From positions 682,001-746,000 of the forward strand of contig NZ_JBFDTP010000001.1 of assembly GCF_040719375.1 (NCBI RefSeq): 64,000 bases of DNA. The letters are read 5' to 3'. The stretch is from Clostridium sp. AN503. Its GTDB lineage: Bacteria > Bacillota > Clostridia > Lachnospirales > Lachnospiraceae. Shown here piece by piece: positions 48,045 through 56,279 of the stretch (within the stretch, counting starts at the first letter, position 1; each line of letters starts with the position of its first letter). The notes under the pieces were generated by a model. It made no database searches and was not told where the DNA came from. It saw only the letters and a program-made list of their open reading frames with translations. A program made the translations under genes and the position numbers.

Positions 48045-48767
48045 ATGATTGACAGAACGAATCCAATCCCAATGTACCTGCAGGTTAAGAACGAATTGGA
48101 GCAAATGATCAAATCCGGCGAGCTTAAGTCCGGCGACAGGATCTTCTCGGAAAGTGAATTATGCGACATGTACAGCATCAGCCGTATCACAGCCAAAAAG
48201 TCTTTGGACGATCTGGTGACAGATGGCTATGTCTACCGCATTCAGGGACGGGGGAGTTTTGTCAAAGGGCCTAAGATCGACCACCGGCTCACGAATTTTT
48301 ATTCCTTTACAGAGGAGGTGAAGGCCCGGGGAATGACCCCGAGTTCGGTCATTCTGAATGCAGAGATCATAACTCCCGATGATGAGGTGAAAGAAAACCT
48401 CAATCTGGGAGCAGATGAGAAGGTTTATTATATCAGACGTCTGCGGTTGGCAAATGATGCGGTGATCGTCCTCGATCATTCCTTCATACCGTGCTCTCTG
48501 TGCGCGCATCTGACGAAGGAAGATCTCACCAATCATTCCCTCTATGAGATGCTCAGCATGCAGGGCGTGGTGCCGGACAAAGCGGTTGAGTGTTTTTTAG
48601 CCGTAGGGCTTAATGAGACGGAAGCTGACCTGCTGGGGGAAAAGGTTGGCACGGCTTCACTCAAAGTATGCAGAAAGACGTACAGCAAGGACCGGCTGAT
48701 CGAATACAACTACCGTTTTTACAGAGGGAATCAATACTGCTATACCGTAGAACTGAACGTAAAATAA
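48045..48767 (+). CDS. GntR/HutC-family repressor
   Basis: The start is MIDRTNPIPMYLQVKNELEQ behind GAGGTGAATATT; 240 residues. The winged helix-turn-helix domain (about 1-70, 'SESELCDMYSISRITAKKSL', 'GYVYRIQGRGSFV') is followed by a UTRA effector domain ('YYIRRLRLANDAVIVLDHSF'). It probably responds to an amino-sugar phosphate made by the operon, as for NagR/NanR-type HutC proteins. Confidence 0.9.
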   Translation: MIDRTNPIPMYLQVKNELEQMIKSGELKSGDRIFSESELCDMYSISRITAKKSLDDLVTDGYVYRIQGRGSFVKGPKIDHRLTNFYSFTEEVKARGMTPSSVILNAEIITPDDEVKENLNLGADEKVYYIRRLRLANDAVIVLDHSFIPCSLCAHLTKEDLTNHSLYEMLSMQGVVPDKAVECFLAVGLNETEADLLGEKVGTASLKVCRKTYSKDRLIEYNYRFYRGNQYCYTVELNVK

Positions 48768-48799
48768 TTACAACGGCAGCAGCAAAGGAGAAAGGGTTT

Positions 48800-49858
48800 A
48801 TGAAAAAAAATATAATGTTAGCAACAGGGTTTTTAGCAGCGGCGCTTGCATGTACCGCCTGCAGCACAAAGCCGGAGAGCGCTCCGGCCGCTCAGCCTGC
48901 CCAGACCACGGCAGAGCAGAGCAAGAATGCGGCAGATACCCCGGCACCGGATACAGCCGGACAGGATGATAAAAAAGCTGAGGACGGGAGCGGGGAGTTT
49001 AAGACAGAGGGACTCCGGATCGCCTATACCTGCCAGGATCTGACCAATACCTACTTCGTAGAAGTATCAAGAGGCGTTCAGGCCCGCTGTGATGAGCTTG
49101 GCATCGAAGTCAATATCGTGGACGGAAAAGCGGACGTAGCCAATCAGATCACGGCATTTGAAAACTTCACTTCCCAAAAACTGGACGGCATCATCATCAG
49201 CCCGATCGATGAGACCGCCCTGATCCCTTCCGTCAAAGCTGCCAGGGAGGCCGGGATTCCGGTTATTTCAGGCAACCAGCTTGTGGAAGGCAGCGACGCC
49301 TTCATCACCGTTCCTGAATATGAATACGGATTTGCCATCGGCGAGGAAGCAGGCAAATGGATCAAAGAAAAATTAGACGGCAAAGCCAAGGTCGCTATCT
49401 TTGACTATCCGGAGCTGGAATCCATCATTGCCCGCGGCAATGGAATTCAGGAGGGCATCTTAAGCCAGGCGCCGGAAGCTGAGATCGTGGCCCGCCAGAG
49501 CGCAAACAATCCGGAAAAAGGCATGGCGATCATGGAGAACATCCTTCAGGCCAATCCTGACGTACAGGTCCTGGCCTGTGTCAACGACGCCGGCGCTCTG
49601 GGCGCTTATGAAGCGGTCATGGCCGCCCATAAGGACAGCGACCAGTTCTTCATCGGCGGACTGGACGCCACCGACGAGGCCCTGAACAAGATAAAGGACG
49701 GCACGATCTTCCGCGCTACCGTGGATATCCAGCCTTTTGAATCCGGCAAACTGTTCGTGGACACGCTGATCAAAGTAATGCAGAACGGCCCGTTAGAAGA
49801 GACCATCAACATTCCGATGAAAGTAGTCAACTCTTCCAACATCAGCGATTACAAATAA
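48800..49858 (+). CDS. Sugar-binding lipoprotein of a CUT2 ABC transporter
   Basis: The start is MKKNIMLATGFLAAALAC after GGAGAAAGGGTTT; 352 residues. A lipoprotein signal with ACTAC near residue 22 is followed by a low-complexity linker (A, P, Q, T) and a type I periplasmic binding fold of the RbsB kind ('IAYTCQDLTNTYFVEVSRGV', 'LDGIIISPIDETALIPSVKA', 'DVQVLACVNDAGALGAYEAV'). It captures the substrate of operon 1. Confidence 0.9.
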   Translation: MKKNIMLATGFLAAALACTACSTKPESAPAAQPAQTTAEQSKNAADTPAPDTAGQDDKKAEDGSGEFKTEGLRIAYTCQDLTNTYFVEVSRGVQARCDELGIEVNIVDGKADVANQITAFENFTSQKLDGIIISPIDETALIPSVKAAREAGIPVISGNQLVEGSDAFITVPEYEYGFAIGEEAGKWIKEKLDGKAKVAIFDYPELESIIARGNGIQEGILSQAPEAEIVARQSANNPEKGMAIMENILQANPDVQVLACVNDAGALGAYEAVMAAHKDSDQFFIGGLDATDEALNKIKDGTIFRATVDIQPFESGKLFVDTLIKVMQNGPLEETINIPMKVVNSSNISDYK

Positions 49859-49863
49859 GTTTA

Positions 49864-49904
49864 TTTCCCCACTGTTGCTTTATTAATAGTGGGGAAATTT
49901 TTTT
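49864..49904 (+). terminator. Intra-operon terminator after the binding protein
   Basis: TTTCCCCACT (49864-49873), a loop and AGTGGGGAAA (49888-49897), then seven T. The next ribosome site (GGAGGG) begins at once. Partial termination would give more binding protein than transporter. Confidence 0.85.
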
Positions 49905-49915
49905 GGAGGGAAACA

Positions 49916-51394
49916 ATGACAGAAAAACTATTGGAGCTTAGGCACATTTCCAAACGCTTTTCCGGTGTTCCCGCACTGGATGACGTTTCCATAGACTTAA
50001 GTCCCGGGGAGATCCTGACTCTGGTTGGCGAAAATGGAGCCGGAAAGTCAACCCTGATCAAAATCATAACCGGCGCCTATGAGCCTACGGAGGGTGAGAT
50101 CTGGTTTGAAGGTAAAAAGATCGAGAACAACTCCCCGTCCAGATCCAAGGCCCTGGGGATCGGCGTGATCTACCAGGAACTGAACATGATGCCGTCGCTG
50201 ACTGTCGCGGAAAATATCTTTTTTGGAAAAGAGATCAAAAAGGGAATCATATTAAACCAGAAAGAAATGCTGGAGAAAAGCCGGCAGATCATAAAGGAGC
50301 TGGGATCAAGCATCGACCCGTCCAGAAAAGTGAGCGAGCTGTCCATCGCGGAACAGCAGATCGTAGAGATCGTAAAAGCGGTCTCTGAGGATATCAAGCT
50401 TCTGATCATGGACGAGCCGTCCGCTCCCCTGACAGACAGCGAAGTGGAAAAAATGTTTGACATCGTGGAACGGCTGCAGAAACGCGGCGTGGCCATCCTC
50501 TATATCTCACATAAACTGGAAGAGGTTTTTCGGATCTCTGAGCGGACCGTCATTTTAAGGGATGGAAAACATGTGATCACCGTTCCCACCAGTGAGATCG
50601 ACCGCACCACCCTGATCAAATACATGGTCGGCCGGGAGCTGGGACAGGTCTACCCGGAACGGACTACCGGGATCGGGGAGGTGCTCCTCACGGCCTCCCA
50701 TTTTACCAACGCCCATCTAAAAGACTGCAGCCTGGAACTGAGGAAAGGGGAGATCCTTGGCCTGGCTGGTCTTGTGGGCGCAGGACGCACGGAATTTGCA
50801 AGGGCGATCTTCGGGGCCGATCCTCTTTTATCCGGGGAGCTGACCCTTCACGGAAAACCAGTACATATCAAAAGCCCCCAGGACGCGATCGCACACGGGA
50901 TCGCCCTGATCACTGAGGACAGAAAAAACCAGGGGCTGCTTCTTAACCAGGGGATCGATTACAATATCACCTATGCGAGCTTAAAGAGCATGGGGCAGTT
51001 TGGCGTCCCCAGCGCAAAAAAGGAACAGCAGGTCACGGAAAAATACATGGATGCCATGAATATCAAGGCCAATTCCCCTGCCCAGATGGTGAAAACCCTG
51101 TCCGGCGGGAACCAGCAGAAGGTAGTGCTGGGCAAATGGCTGGCTACAAATTCCGAAATCCTGATCTTTGACGAGCCGACCCGCGGCATCGACGTGGGGG
51201 CAAAATCAGAGATCTACCAGCTTATGCGCAGATTGATCGAGGAAGGGAAATCCATCATCATGATCTCCTCGGAGATGCCGGAGCTGATCGGTATGAGCGA
51301 CCGGATCCTGGTCATGCATGAAGGGCGCATCACAGGCCAGCTGGACAGTACAGAGGTTACCCAGGAAAAGATCCTGGAGTACGCCACGCTCTGA
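49916..51394 (+). CDS. CUT2 sugar ABC transporter ATPase (RbsA-like)
   Basis: The start is MTEKLLELRHISKRFSG behind GGAGGGAAACA; 492 residues. It has two fused nucleotide-binding domains. The first has Walker A GENGAGKST and 'LLIMDEPSAPLTDSEVEKMF'; the second has a degenerate Walker A (GLVGAGRTEF) and 'LSGGNQQKVVLGKWLATNSE', 'IFDEPTRGIDVGAK'. It energises uptake through the permease 51432-52394. Confidence 0.94.
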   Translation: MTEKLLELRHISKRFSGVPALDDVSIDLSPGEILTLVGENGAGKSTLIKIITGAYEPTEGEIWFEGKKIENNSPSRSKALGIGVIYQELNMMPSLTVAENIFFGKEIKKGIILNQKEMLEKSRQIIKELGSSIDPSRKVSELSIAEQQIVEIVKAVSEDIKLLIMDEPSAPLTDSEVEKMFDIVERLQKRGVAILYISHKLEEVFRISERTVILRDGKHVITVPTSEIDRTTLIKYMVGRELGQVYPERTTGIGEVLLTASHFTNAHLKDCSLELRKGEILGLAGLVGAGRTEFARAIFGADPLLSGELTLHGKPVHIKSPQDAIAHGIALITEDRKNQGLLLNQGIDYNITYASLKSMGQFGVPSAKKEQQVTEKYMDAMNIKANSPAQMVKTLSGGNQQKVVLGKWLATNSEILIFDEPTRGIDVGAKSEIYQLMRRLIEEGKSIIMISSEMPELIGMSDRILVMHEGRITGQLDSTEVTQEKILEYATL

Positions 51395-51431
51395 TAAGAC
51401 AGATTTCAATTACGAAAGGGGAGTACCTCAA

Positions 51432-52394
51432 ATGATAAAGAAAAAGAATGGCAGTGTATCCGACGTATTGTCACAGTTTGCCATGTTGATCGCGCTGTTT
51501 GTCCTGCTGATCTTTTTTTCAGTGACAACAGAAGGATTTTTAAGTTCCACCAACATTTTCAATATCCTGCGCCAGGTGGCTGTGAATGGGATCGCTGCTG
51601 TCGGCATGACCATGGTCATCATTACCGGCGGTATTGATATCAGCGCCGGTTCTATGATGGGTGTTGCTTCGGTTGGCTGCGCCACCTTAATGGTAAACGG
51701 CATCCATCCTTTTTTTGCCGTTATCATGGTTCTGATACTGGGGATGATCATCGGCCTGTGCCATGGATATTTTGTTCACAACGTCAGCCTGCCGCCCATG
51801 ATCACCACCCTCGCTACCATGGGTATTTTGAGAGGCATTACCTACATTATATCCGGAGGGCTTCCGGTCTATGGATTCCCGGAAAAGTTCAATATTATCG
51901 GCCAGGGCTACGTAGGGCCGATCCCTGTTCCGGTCATCATCATGATCATCTGCTTTCTGATCGGATGGTTTATCCTGGAAAAGACCGCGTTCGGGCGCTA
52001 TGTCTACGGGGTCGGCAGCAATATCGAAGCCTCCCGCTTAAGCGGTATCAATGTACAGAAAGTGATCTACGGAGTATACGGGCTCTGCGGTATGCTCTCC
52101 GCCATGGCCGGCGTGGTCCTTTTAAGCCGCGTCAACAGCGGACAGCCCAAGGCGGGCGAGAGCTATGAGATGGACATCATCACTGCCGTTGTCTTAGGCG
52201 GCGTCAGCACCAGCGGCGGCGAGGGCCGCATCCGGAATGTGATCATCGGCCTGCTGCTGATGGGCGTCCTGTTAAACGGCATGGTCATGATGAACATACC
52301 GGATTATTATCAGCGAGTAGTAAAAGGCTGCGTCCTCCTGCTGGCGATCAGTTACGACAAGATCAGCCAGAAACGGGCCACGAAAAAAGCATAG
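51432..52394 (+). CDS. CUT2 sugar ABC transporter permease (RbsC-like)
   Basis: The start is MIKKKNGSVSDVLSQFAML behind GAAAGGGGAGTACCTCAA; 320 residues with about ten hydrophobic spans and the RbsC motifs 'GMTMVIITGGIDISAGSMMG', 'GSNIEASRLSGINVQKVIYG' and 'VVLGGVSTSGGEGRI'. A single permease here presumably forms a homodimer. Confidence 0.94.
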   Translation: MIKKKNGSVSDVLSQFAMLIALFVLLIFFSVTTEGFLSSTNIFNILRQVAVNGIAAVGMTMVIITGGIDISAGSMMGVASVGCATLMVNGIHPFFAVIMVLILGMIIGLCHGYFVHNVSLPPMITTLATMGILRGITYIISGGLPVYGFPEKFNIIGQGYVGPIPVPVIIMIICFLIGWFILEKTAFGRYVYGVGSNIEASRLSGINVQKVIYGVYGLCGMLSAMAGVVLLSRVNSGQPKAGESYEMDIITAVVLGGVSTSGGEGRIRNVIIGLLLMGVLLNGMVMMNIPDYYQRVVKGCVLLLAISYDKISQKRATKKA

Positions 52395-52411
52395 AGGAAA
52401 GGAACTATATT

Positions 52412-53119
52412 ATGAAGATAGAAGAACTGAAAAAAGGATTGATCGTCTCCTGCCAGGCCACCTCAGAAGAACCCATGAGAGACAGTTCCATCATTGGAAG
52501 ATTTGCATTAGCCGCGGAAATGGGCGGCGCCGTGGGCGTCAGGATCAACGGCATCTGTGACATCCTGGCGGCAAAACAGCTTGTCCGGGTCCCGGTCATC
52601 GGTCTTGTAAAACATGTCTACCCCGGTTACTGGAGCTACATCACGCCTACTCTGCGAGACGTGGAAACGGTCTACATGACGGGAGCTGAGATCATTGCAG
52701 TGGACGCCACCAAACTGCCGAAGCCAGAAGGCCGCACCACTCACCAGCTTCTTAGTGAGATCCGAAAAAAGTTCCCGGATATCCTTTTAATGGCGGACGT
52801 TTCCACCCTGGAGGAGGGCCTGGCCGCCGTGGATGAAGGCTGTGACCTGATCTCCACTACCCTCTCCGGCTACACAGATTACACAAAGAACCATGATGAC
52901 ATGAAGATCATCGAACTCCAAAAGCCCGATATCGAGCTGGTTGGGGAACTGACTGCCCGCGTTAAGATCCCGGTCATCGCCGAGGGCCGGTACTGGGACG
53001 ACACCCTGGCGATCCCGGCTTTCCAGGCCGGCGCCCATAACGTGGTCATCGGAGCCGGCATCACCCGCCCGCAGATCATCACCAAAAAGATCGTAGACAA
53101 CATCCAGCCGTACTTATAA
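52412..53119 (+). CDS. nanE: N-acylglucosamine-6-phosphate 2-epimerase
   Basis: The 235-residue TIM-barrel enzyme contains 'LKKGLIVSCQATSEEPMRDS', 'GAVGVRINGICDILAAKQLV', 'IGLVKHVYPGYWSYITPTL' with the catalytic lysine region, 'ADVSTLEEGLAAVDEGCDLI' and 'IPVIAEGRYWDDTLAI', all typical of NanE. It converts ManNAc-6-P to GlcNAc-6-P. Next to the ROK kinase, it identifies the operon as ManNAc/sialic acid related. Confidence 0.95.
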   Translation: MKIEELKKGLIVSCQATSEEPMRDSSIIGRFALAAEMGGAVGVRINGICDILAAKQLVRVPVIGLVKHVYPGYWSYITPTLRDVETVYMTGAEIIAVDATKLPKPEGRTTHQLLSEIRKKFPDILLMADVSTLEEGLAAVDEGCDLISTTLSGYTDYTKNHDDMKIIELQKPDIELVGELTARVKIPVIAEGRYWDDTLAIPAFQAGAHNVVIGAGITRPQIITKKIVDNIQPYL

Positions 53120-53130
53120 AGGAGAACGCC

Positions 53131-54042
53131 ATGATAGCAGCGGCAATCGACACCGGCGGCACCAAGATAGGCGGAGCCGCTGTAGATGAAAATGGAACCA
53201 TACTTAAGAAAATACGGATTGAAAATACCGGGCGGACCGGACCCTTTATCATGGACGCCTACCGCCAGATCATAAAGGAACTAAAGAAAGACTTTCCGCT
53301 CGACGCCATCGGCGTTGGAGCCGGAGGACGCATCGATGAGGAGAAAGGCCAGGTATTGTACGCCGTTGGGATCTACACAGACTACATCGGCCTGCCCATC
53401 AAACAGCTTCTCGAACAGGAATTCCATCTGCCCACAGCCGTCACCAACGACTGCCGGGCAGCCCTGGCAGGGGAACAGTGGCTGGGCGCTGCCGTCGGAT
53501 ATCAGGATGTCACCGGAGTCATCCTGGGCACCGGTCTCGGCGGCGGAGTGATCAGCCGCGGCAGGCTCCTGCCCGGCTCCTTCGGCGGCCTCGGCGAGAT
53601 CGGCCACATGATCCTCCATCCCGGCGGCCGTCCCTGCACCTGCGGCCAAAGGGGCTGTGCGGAACAATACCTGTCCGGAACAGCCTTATGGACCAGCTGC
53701 AATCAGAGGCTGGGCTGGGATCACCTGCATTCCGGCTATGAATTCTTCCGTCTTGTCGATGAAAAAGACAAGACAGCCCTGATGATCCTGGAAGCCTTCC
53801 AGAGGGACCTCGCCACTCTTACCGTAACCCTGGCAAATCTTCTGGACCCCGAACTGATCCTGATCGGCGGCGGGTTATCCGATACTGCCTCCTATTGGTG
53901 GGACGGATTTCTGGATCACTACCACCAGACCGGCAACCTGCATACCAAAAACCAGAAGCTGGCCCTGGCCTCCAGAGGAAACGAAGCGCCGCTCCTCGGC
54001 GCCGCGCGGCTGGCTTTCGATCTTTGCGGCAAAATAAAATAA
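53131..54042 (+). CDS. nanK: ROK-family kinase, probable N-acetylmannosamine kinase
   Basis: The 303-residue protein has the N-terminal ATP-binding motif DTGGTKIGGA, 'GTGLGGGVISRGRLLPGSFG', 'GEIGHMILHPGGRPCTCGQR' and the ROK zinc site CTCGQRGCAE. It sits 11 bases after nanE. Kinase plus epimerase would turn imported ManNAc into GlcNAc-6-P. No sialic acid lyase, NagA or NagB lies in the window. Confidence 0.87.
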   Translation: MIAAAIDTGGTKIGGAAVDENGTILKKIRIENTGRTGPFIMDAYRQIIKELKKDFPLDAIGVGAGGRIDEEKGQVLYAVGIYTDYIGLPIKQLLEQEFHLPTAVTNDCRAALAGEQWLGAAVGYQDVTGVILGTGLGGGVISRGRLLPGSFGGLGEIGHMILHPGGRPCTCGQRGCAEQYLSGTALWTSCNQRLGWDHLHSGYEFFRLVDEKDKTALMILEAFQRDLATLTVTLANLLDPELILIGGGLSDTASYWWDGFLDHYHQTGNLHTKNQKLALASRGNEAPLLGAARLAFDLCGKIK

Positions 54043-54068
54043 CTCTTATTATACACATTTGACAATGA

Positions 54069-54104
54069 AGACCGGAGCTGCCCAATACTCTGGTCTCCTT
54101 TTTT
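54069..54104 (+). terminator. Terminator of operon 1
   Basis: AGACCGGAG (54069-54077), an 10-base loop and CTCTGGTCT (54088-54096), then CCTTTTTT. It lies 26 bases past nanK. Confidence 0.82.
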
Positions 54105-54137
54105 GCCTCCTTTTTCCCTGCGTATCTCCAACATCCT

Positions 54138-54165
54138 GTTTTAGCGCTTCCAGTTTTAGCGCTTC
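54138..54165. repeat. Tandem direct repeat GTTTTAGCGCTTC x2
   Basis: GTTTTAGCGCTTC occurs at 54138-54150 and again at 54153-54165, each with the palindrome AGCGCT inside. It lies between the terminator of operon 1 and the control region of operon 2. It could be a binding site array; no regulator can be named. Confidence 0.5.
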
Positions 54166-54269
54166 TCCCGTGAACAACTAGGCGATTCAAAAAATATATG
54201 GTAAAATATGGATATGTGCCATAAATCAAATATTTTTATTGATTATCTAAGTTTTTTTCTTTAAAAATG

Positions 54270-54341
54270 CCAAAAATCAGCAATAATTGGTCTAAAATAT
54301 AAAATAATTTTAGATTATCTAATAAAATTGTTGATTTTTGG
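54270..54341. promoter_or_regulatory. Nested inverted repeats upstream of operon 2
   Basis: CCAAAAATCAGCAAT (54270-54284) is inverted at 54327-54341 (ATTGTTGATTTTTGG, one mismatch). Inside it TCTAAAAT (54291-54298) and ATTTTAGA (54307-54314) form a second inverted repeat. The symmetry is centred near 54303. A weak promoter (TTGATT 54331-54336, 17 bp, TAAATT) overlaps the right outer arm. The region is probably the operator of the YheO-like regulator. Confidence 0.65.
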
Positions 54342-54382
54342 ATTTTGATATGGTAAATTTAACATAAGAAAGGGAGAACGAG

Positions 54383-55021
54383 ATGATTCAACTGTTTAAA
54401 GAGCAACTCGAATCGGTTTTAAATCCAATGATGCAATTGCTCGACAGTAATTTAGGAAGCAGATGCGAACTGATTGTATGTGAGGTAACGGCGGAGAGGA
54501 ATCTTAAGATCATAATGTCCCGCAACGCTTCTGTTGAACATGAAGTGGGTTTTATCTTCAATGGACTGGATATGAACCTCTTAGAGGAAAACCATGGATT
54601 CCTTACTGGAGGTACCGTCTCTGTCGGCGGAAAATTCATCAAATCCACTACAGCAGCAATCTATGAAGACGGTCAGATCGTGGGTACAGTGACGACCAAT
54701 CTGGATGTAACAGACATCGTCTTTGTTCAAAATCAGCTTCAGGACCTTTCTGGTTACGCAGCCCCATCCGGGGATAAGGAATGTTCCGATGTCAATGAGT
54801 TGATGGATCTAATTATTTCCAAAGCCTCAAAGATGATTGGAAAACCCGCTATGTACATGAACAAAAATGATAAAAAGGAGTTTATCCGCTACCTGGATGA
54901 AAGGGGGTTCTTCCAGATCAAAAAGTCAACTGACAAGGTGGCAAAATTCCTGGATATCTCCATGTTCACCCTCTATTCTAACCTGGAGGACATAAGATCC
55001 AGTCAGACTCAGGAGGATTAA
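54383..55021 (+). CDS. YheO/DauR-type transcriptional regulator
   Basis: The 212-residue protein has a PAS-like YheO domain ('NLGSRCELIVCEVTAERNLK', 'LTGGTVSVGGKFIKSTTAAI') and a C-terminal helix-turn-helix of the DauR type ('FIRYLDERGFFQIKKSTDKV', 'AKFLDISMFTLYSNLEDI'). AAAGGGAGAACGAG precedes the ATG. It is the first gene of operon 2 and probably senses its substrate. Confidence 0.85.
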   Translation: MIQLFKEQLESVLNPMMQLLDSNLGSRCELIVCEVTAERNLKIIMSRNASVEHEVGFIFNGLDMNLLEENHGFLTGGTVSVGGKFIKSTTAAIYEDGQIVGTVTTNLDVTDIVFVQNQLQDLSGYAAPSGDKECSDVNELMDLIISKASKMIGKPAMYMNKNDKKEFIRYLDERGFFQIKKSTDKVAKFLDISMFTLYSNLEDIRSSQTQED

Positions 55022-55094
55022 AGCAATAACCGGATAAGCGGCTGCCGAAGCGTAACTGAATACAGGTGTGTTTCAAAAAGAAGGAGAGAGGTAT

Positions 55095-56201
55095 ATGAAA
55101 AAAAGCGTTTATAATTCACTTCTGGCAGCAGCACTTTCCGTAATTCTTGCGGTTTCATTGACCGGCTGTGGGGAAAAGCCGGTCAATGAAAGCAGCTCTG
55201 CAGCAGCTACGCAGGCCCCTGATACCCAGGCCGCCAGCGAGACCGGCCAGGATGCTCCAAAAGAAGCTTCCGGATATTCCATCGGCTTCTGTAACTACGC
55301 AGTCTCCAACTCCTGGCAGGTCCAGATGGAAGCAGAATTTAAATATCGTGCAGAGGCTTTGGTCAAAGAAGGCATTTTATCAGAATACTATATCACCAAC
55401 GCAGATGGGGACGTCTCCAAACAGATTGCGGATTTTAAGGATCTTATGACGAAGGGCGTAGATGCGATCGTCATCACTGCTGCATCATCTTCTGCCCTGT
55501 CCCCTGTCTGTGAGGAAGCCATCGACGCTGGGATCGTGGTCATCTCTTTCGACAGCCTGGTGGATACAGATAAGGTGACAGGCAAGGTATCCTGTGACGA
55601 CCAGGAATTCGGAAGGATTGGCGCCAAGTTTATCGCAGAACAGATCGGCGGGAAAGGTGATGTAGTCATCCTTAATGGTATTGCAGGTTCTACCTGCAGT
55701 GAAAACCGTTATCTGGGCGCAAAAGAAATATTTGACCAGTATCCCGACATTAAGATCGTCAATGAAACAGACGCCGATTGGGATTACGCCAAAGCAAAGG
55801 TAGCTGTCGAGGCGTTGATCGGCAGCAATCAGCATATAGACGCCATCTGGTCCCAGGGCGGCGCGATGACACAGGCGGCAGTAGACGCTTACAACGAAGC
55901 CGGGTGGGCTCTCGTGCCTATGTCCGGCGAAGGAAGCAACGGCTTCCTCAAGGTCTGGAAAGAAAACAAAGAGAGCGGCTTTATCAGCATCTGCCCCTGG
56001 TACCCCACCTATATCAGCACGGTTGCCATGGACCAGGCGCTCCGCGCACTGAATGGAGAGACTATCGAAGCAATGTATACTTTGCCTTCAGCCTCGATTA
56101 CAGAGGACGATATCGACACCTACTATAGCCCCGAACTGCCGGAGAGCTATTGGGTGATCACCAATCTCAATGATGAGCAGATCAACGAGATCTTCAAATG
56201 A
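55095..56201 (+). CDS. Sugar-binding lipoprotein of the second CUT2 transporter
   Basis: The start is MKKSVYNSLLAAALSVIL behind AAGGAGAGAGGTAT; 368 residues. A clear lipobox (LTGC) gives Cys28 or so as the lipidated residue. A Ser/Ala/Gln-rich linker precedes the RbsB-type fold ('FCNYAVSNSWQVQMEAEFKY', 'GVDAIVITAASSSALSPVCE', 'IDAIWSQGGAMTQAAVDAYN'). Several tryptophans near the C-terminus (PWYPTYIST) probably line the sugar site. Confidence 0.9.
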   Translation: MKKSVYNSLLAAALSVILAVSLTGCGEKPVNESSSAAATQAPDTQAASETGQDAPKEASGYSIGFCNYAVSNSWQVQMEAEFKYRAEALVKEGILSEYYITNADGDVSKQIADFKDLMTKGVDAIVITAASSSALSPVCEEAIDAGIVVISFDSLVDTDKVTGKVSCDDQEFGRIGAKFIAEQIGGKGDVVILNGIAGSTCSENRYLGAKEIFDQYPDIKIVNETDADWDYAKAKVAVEALIGSNQHIDAIWSQGGAMTQAAVDAYNEAGWALVPMSGEGSNGFLKVWKENKESGFISICPWYPTYISTVAMDQALRALNGETIEAMYTLPSASITEDDIDTYYSPELPESYWVITNLNDEQINEIFK

Positions 56202-56218
56202 TACATTGTAACAGGAAG

Positions 56219-56252
56219 CTGCCGCAAAATGATCCTTACCATTTTGCGGCAG
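56219..56252 (+). terminator. 13-bp hairpin after the second binding protein gene
   Basis: CTGCCGCAAAATG (56219-56231) and CATTTTGCGGCAG (56240-56252) are perfect complements around an 8-base loop. No T tract follows. It occupies the same place as the terminator in operon 1 and may protect the upstream mRNA or attenuate transcription. Confidence 0.7.
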
Positions 56253-56279
56253 TTCCACTATAACGGCAAAGGAGTATTT

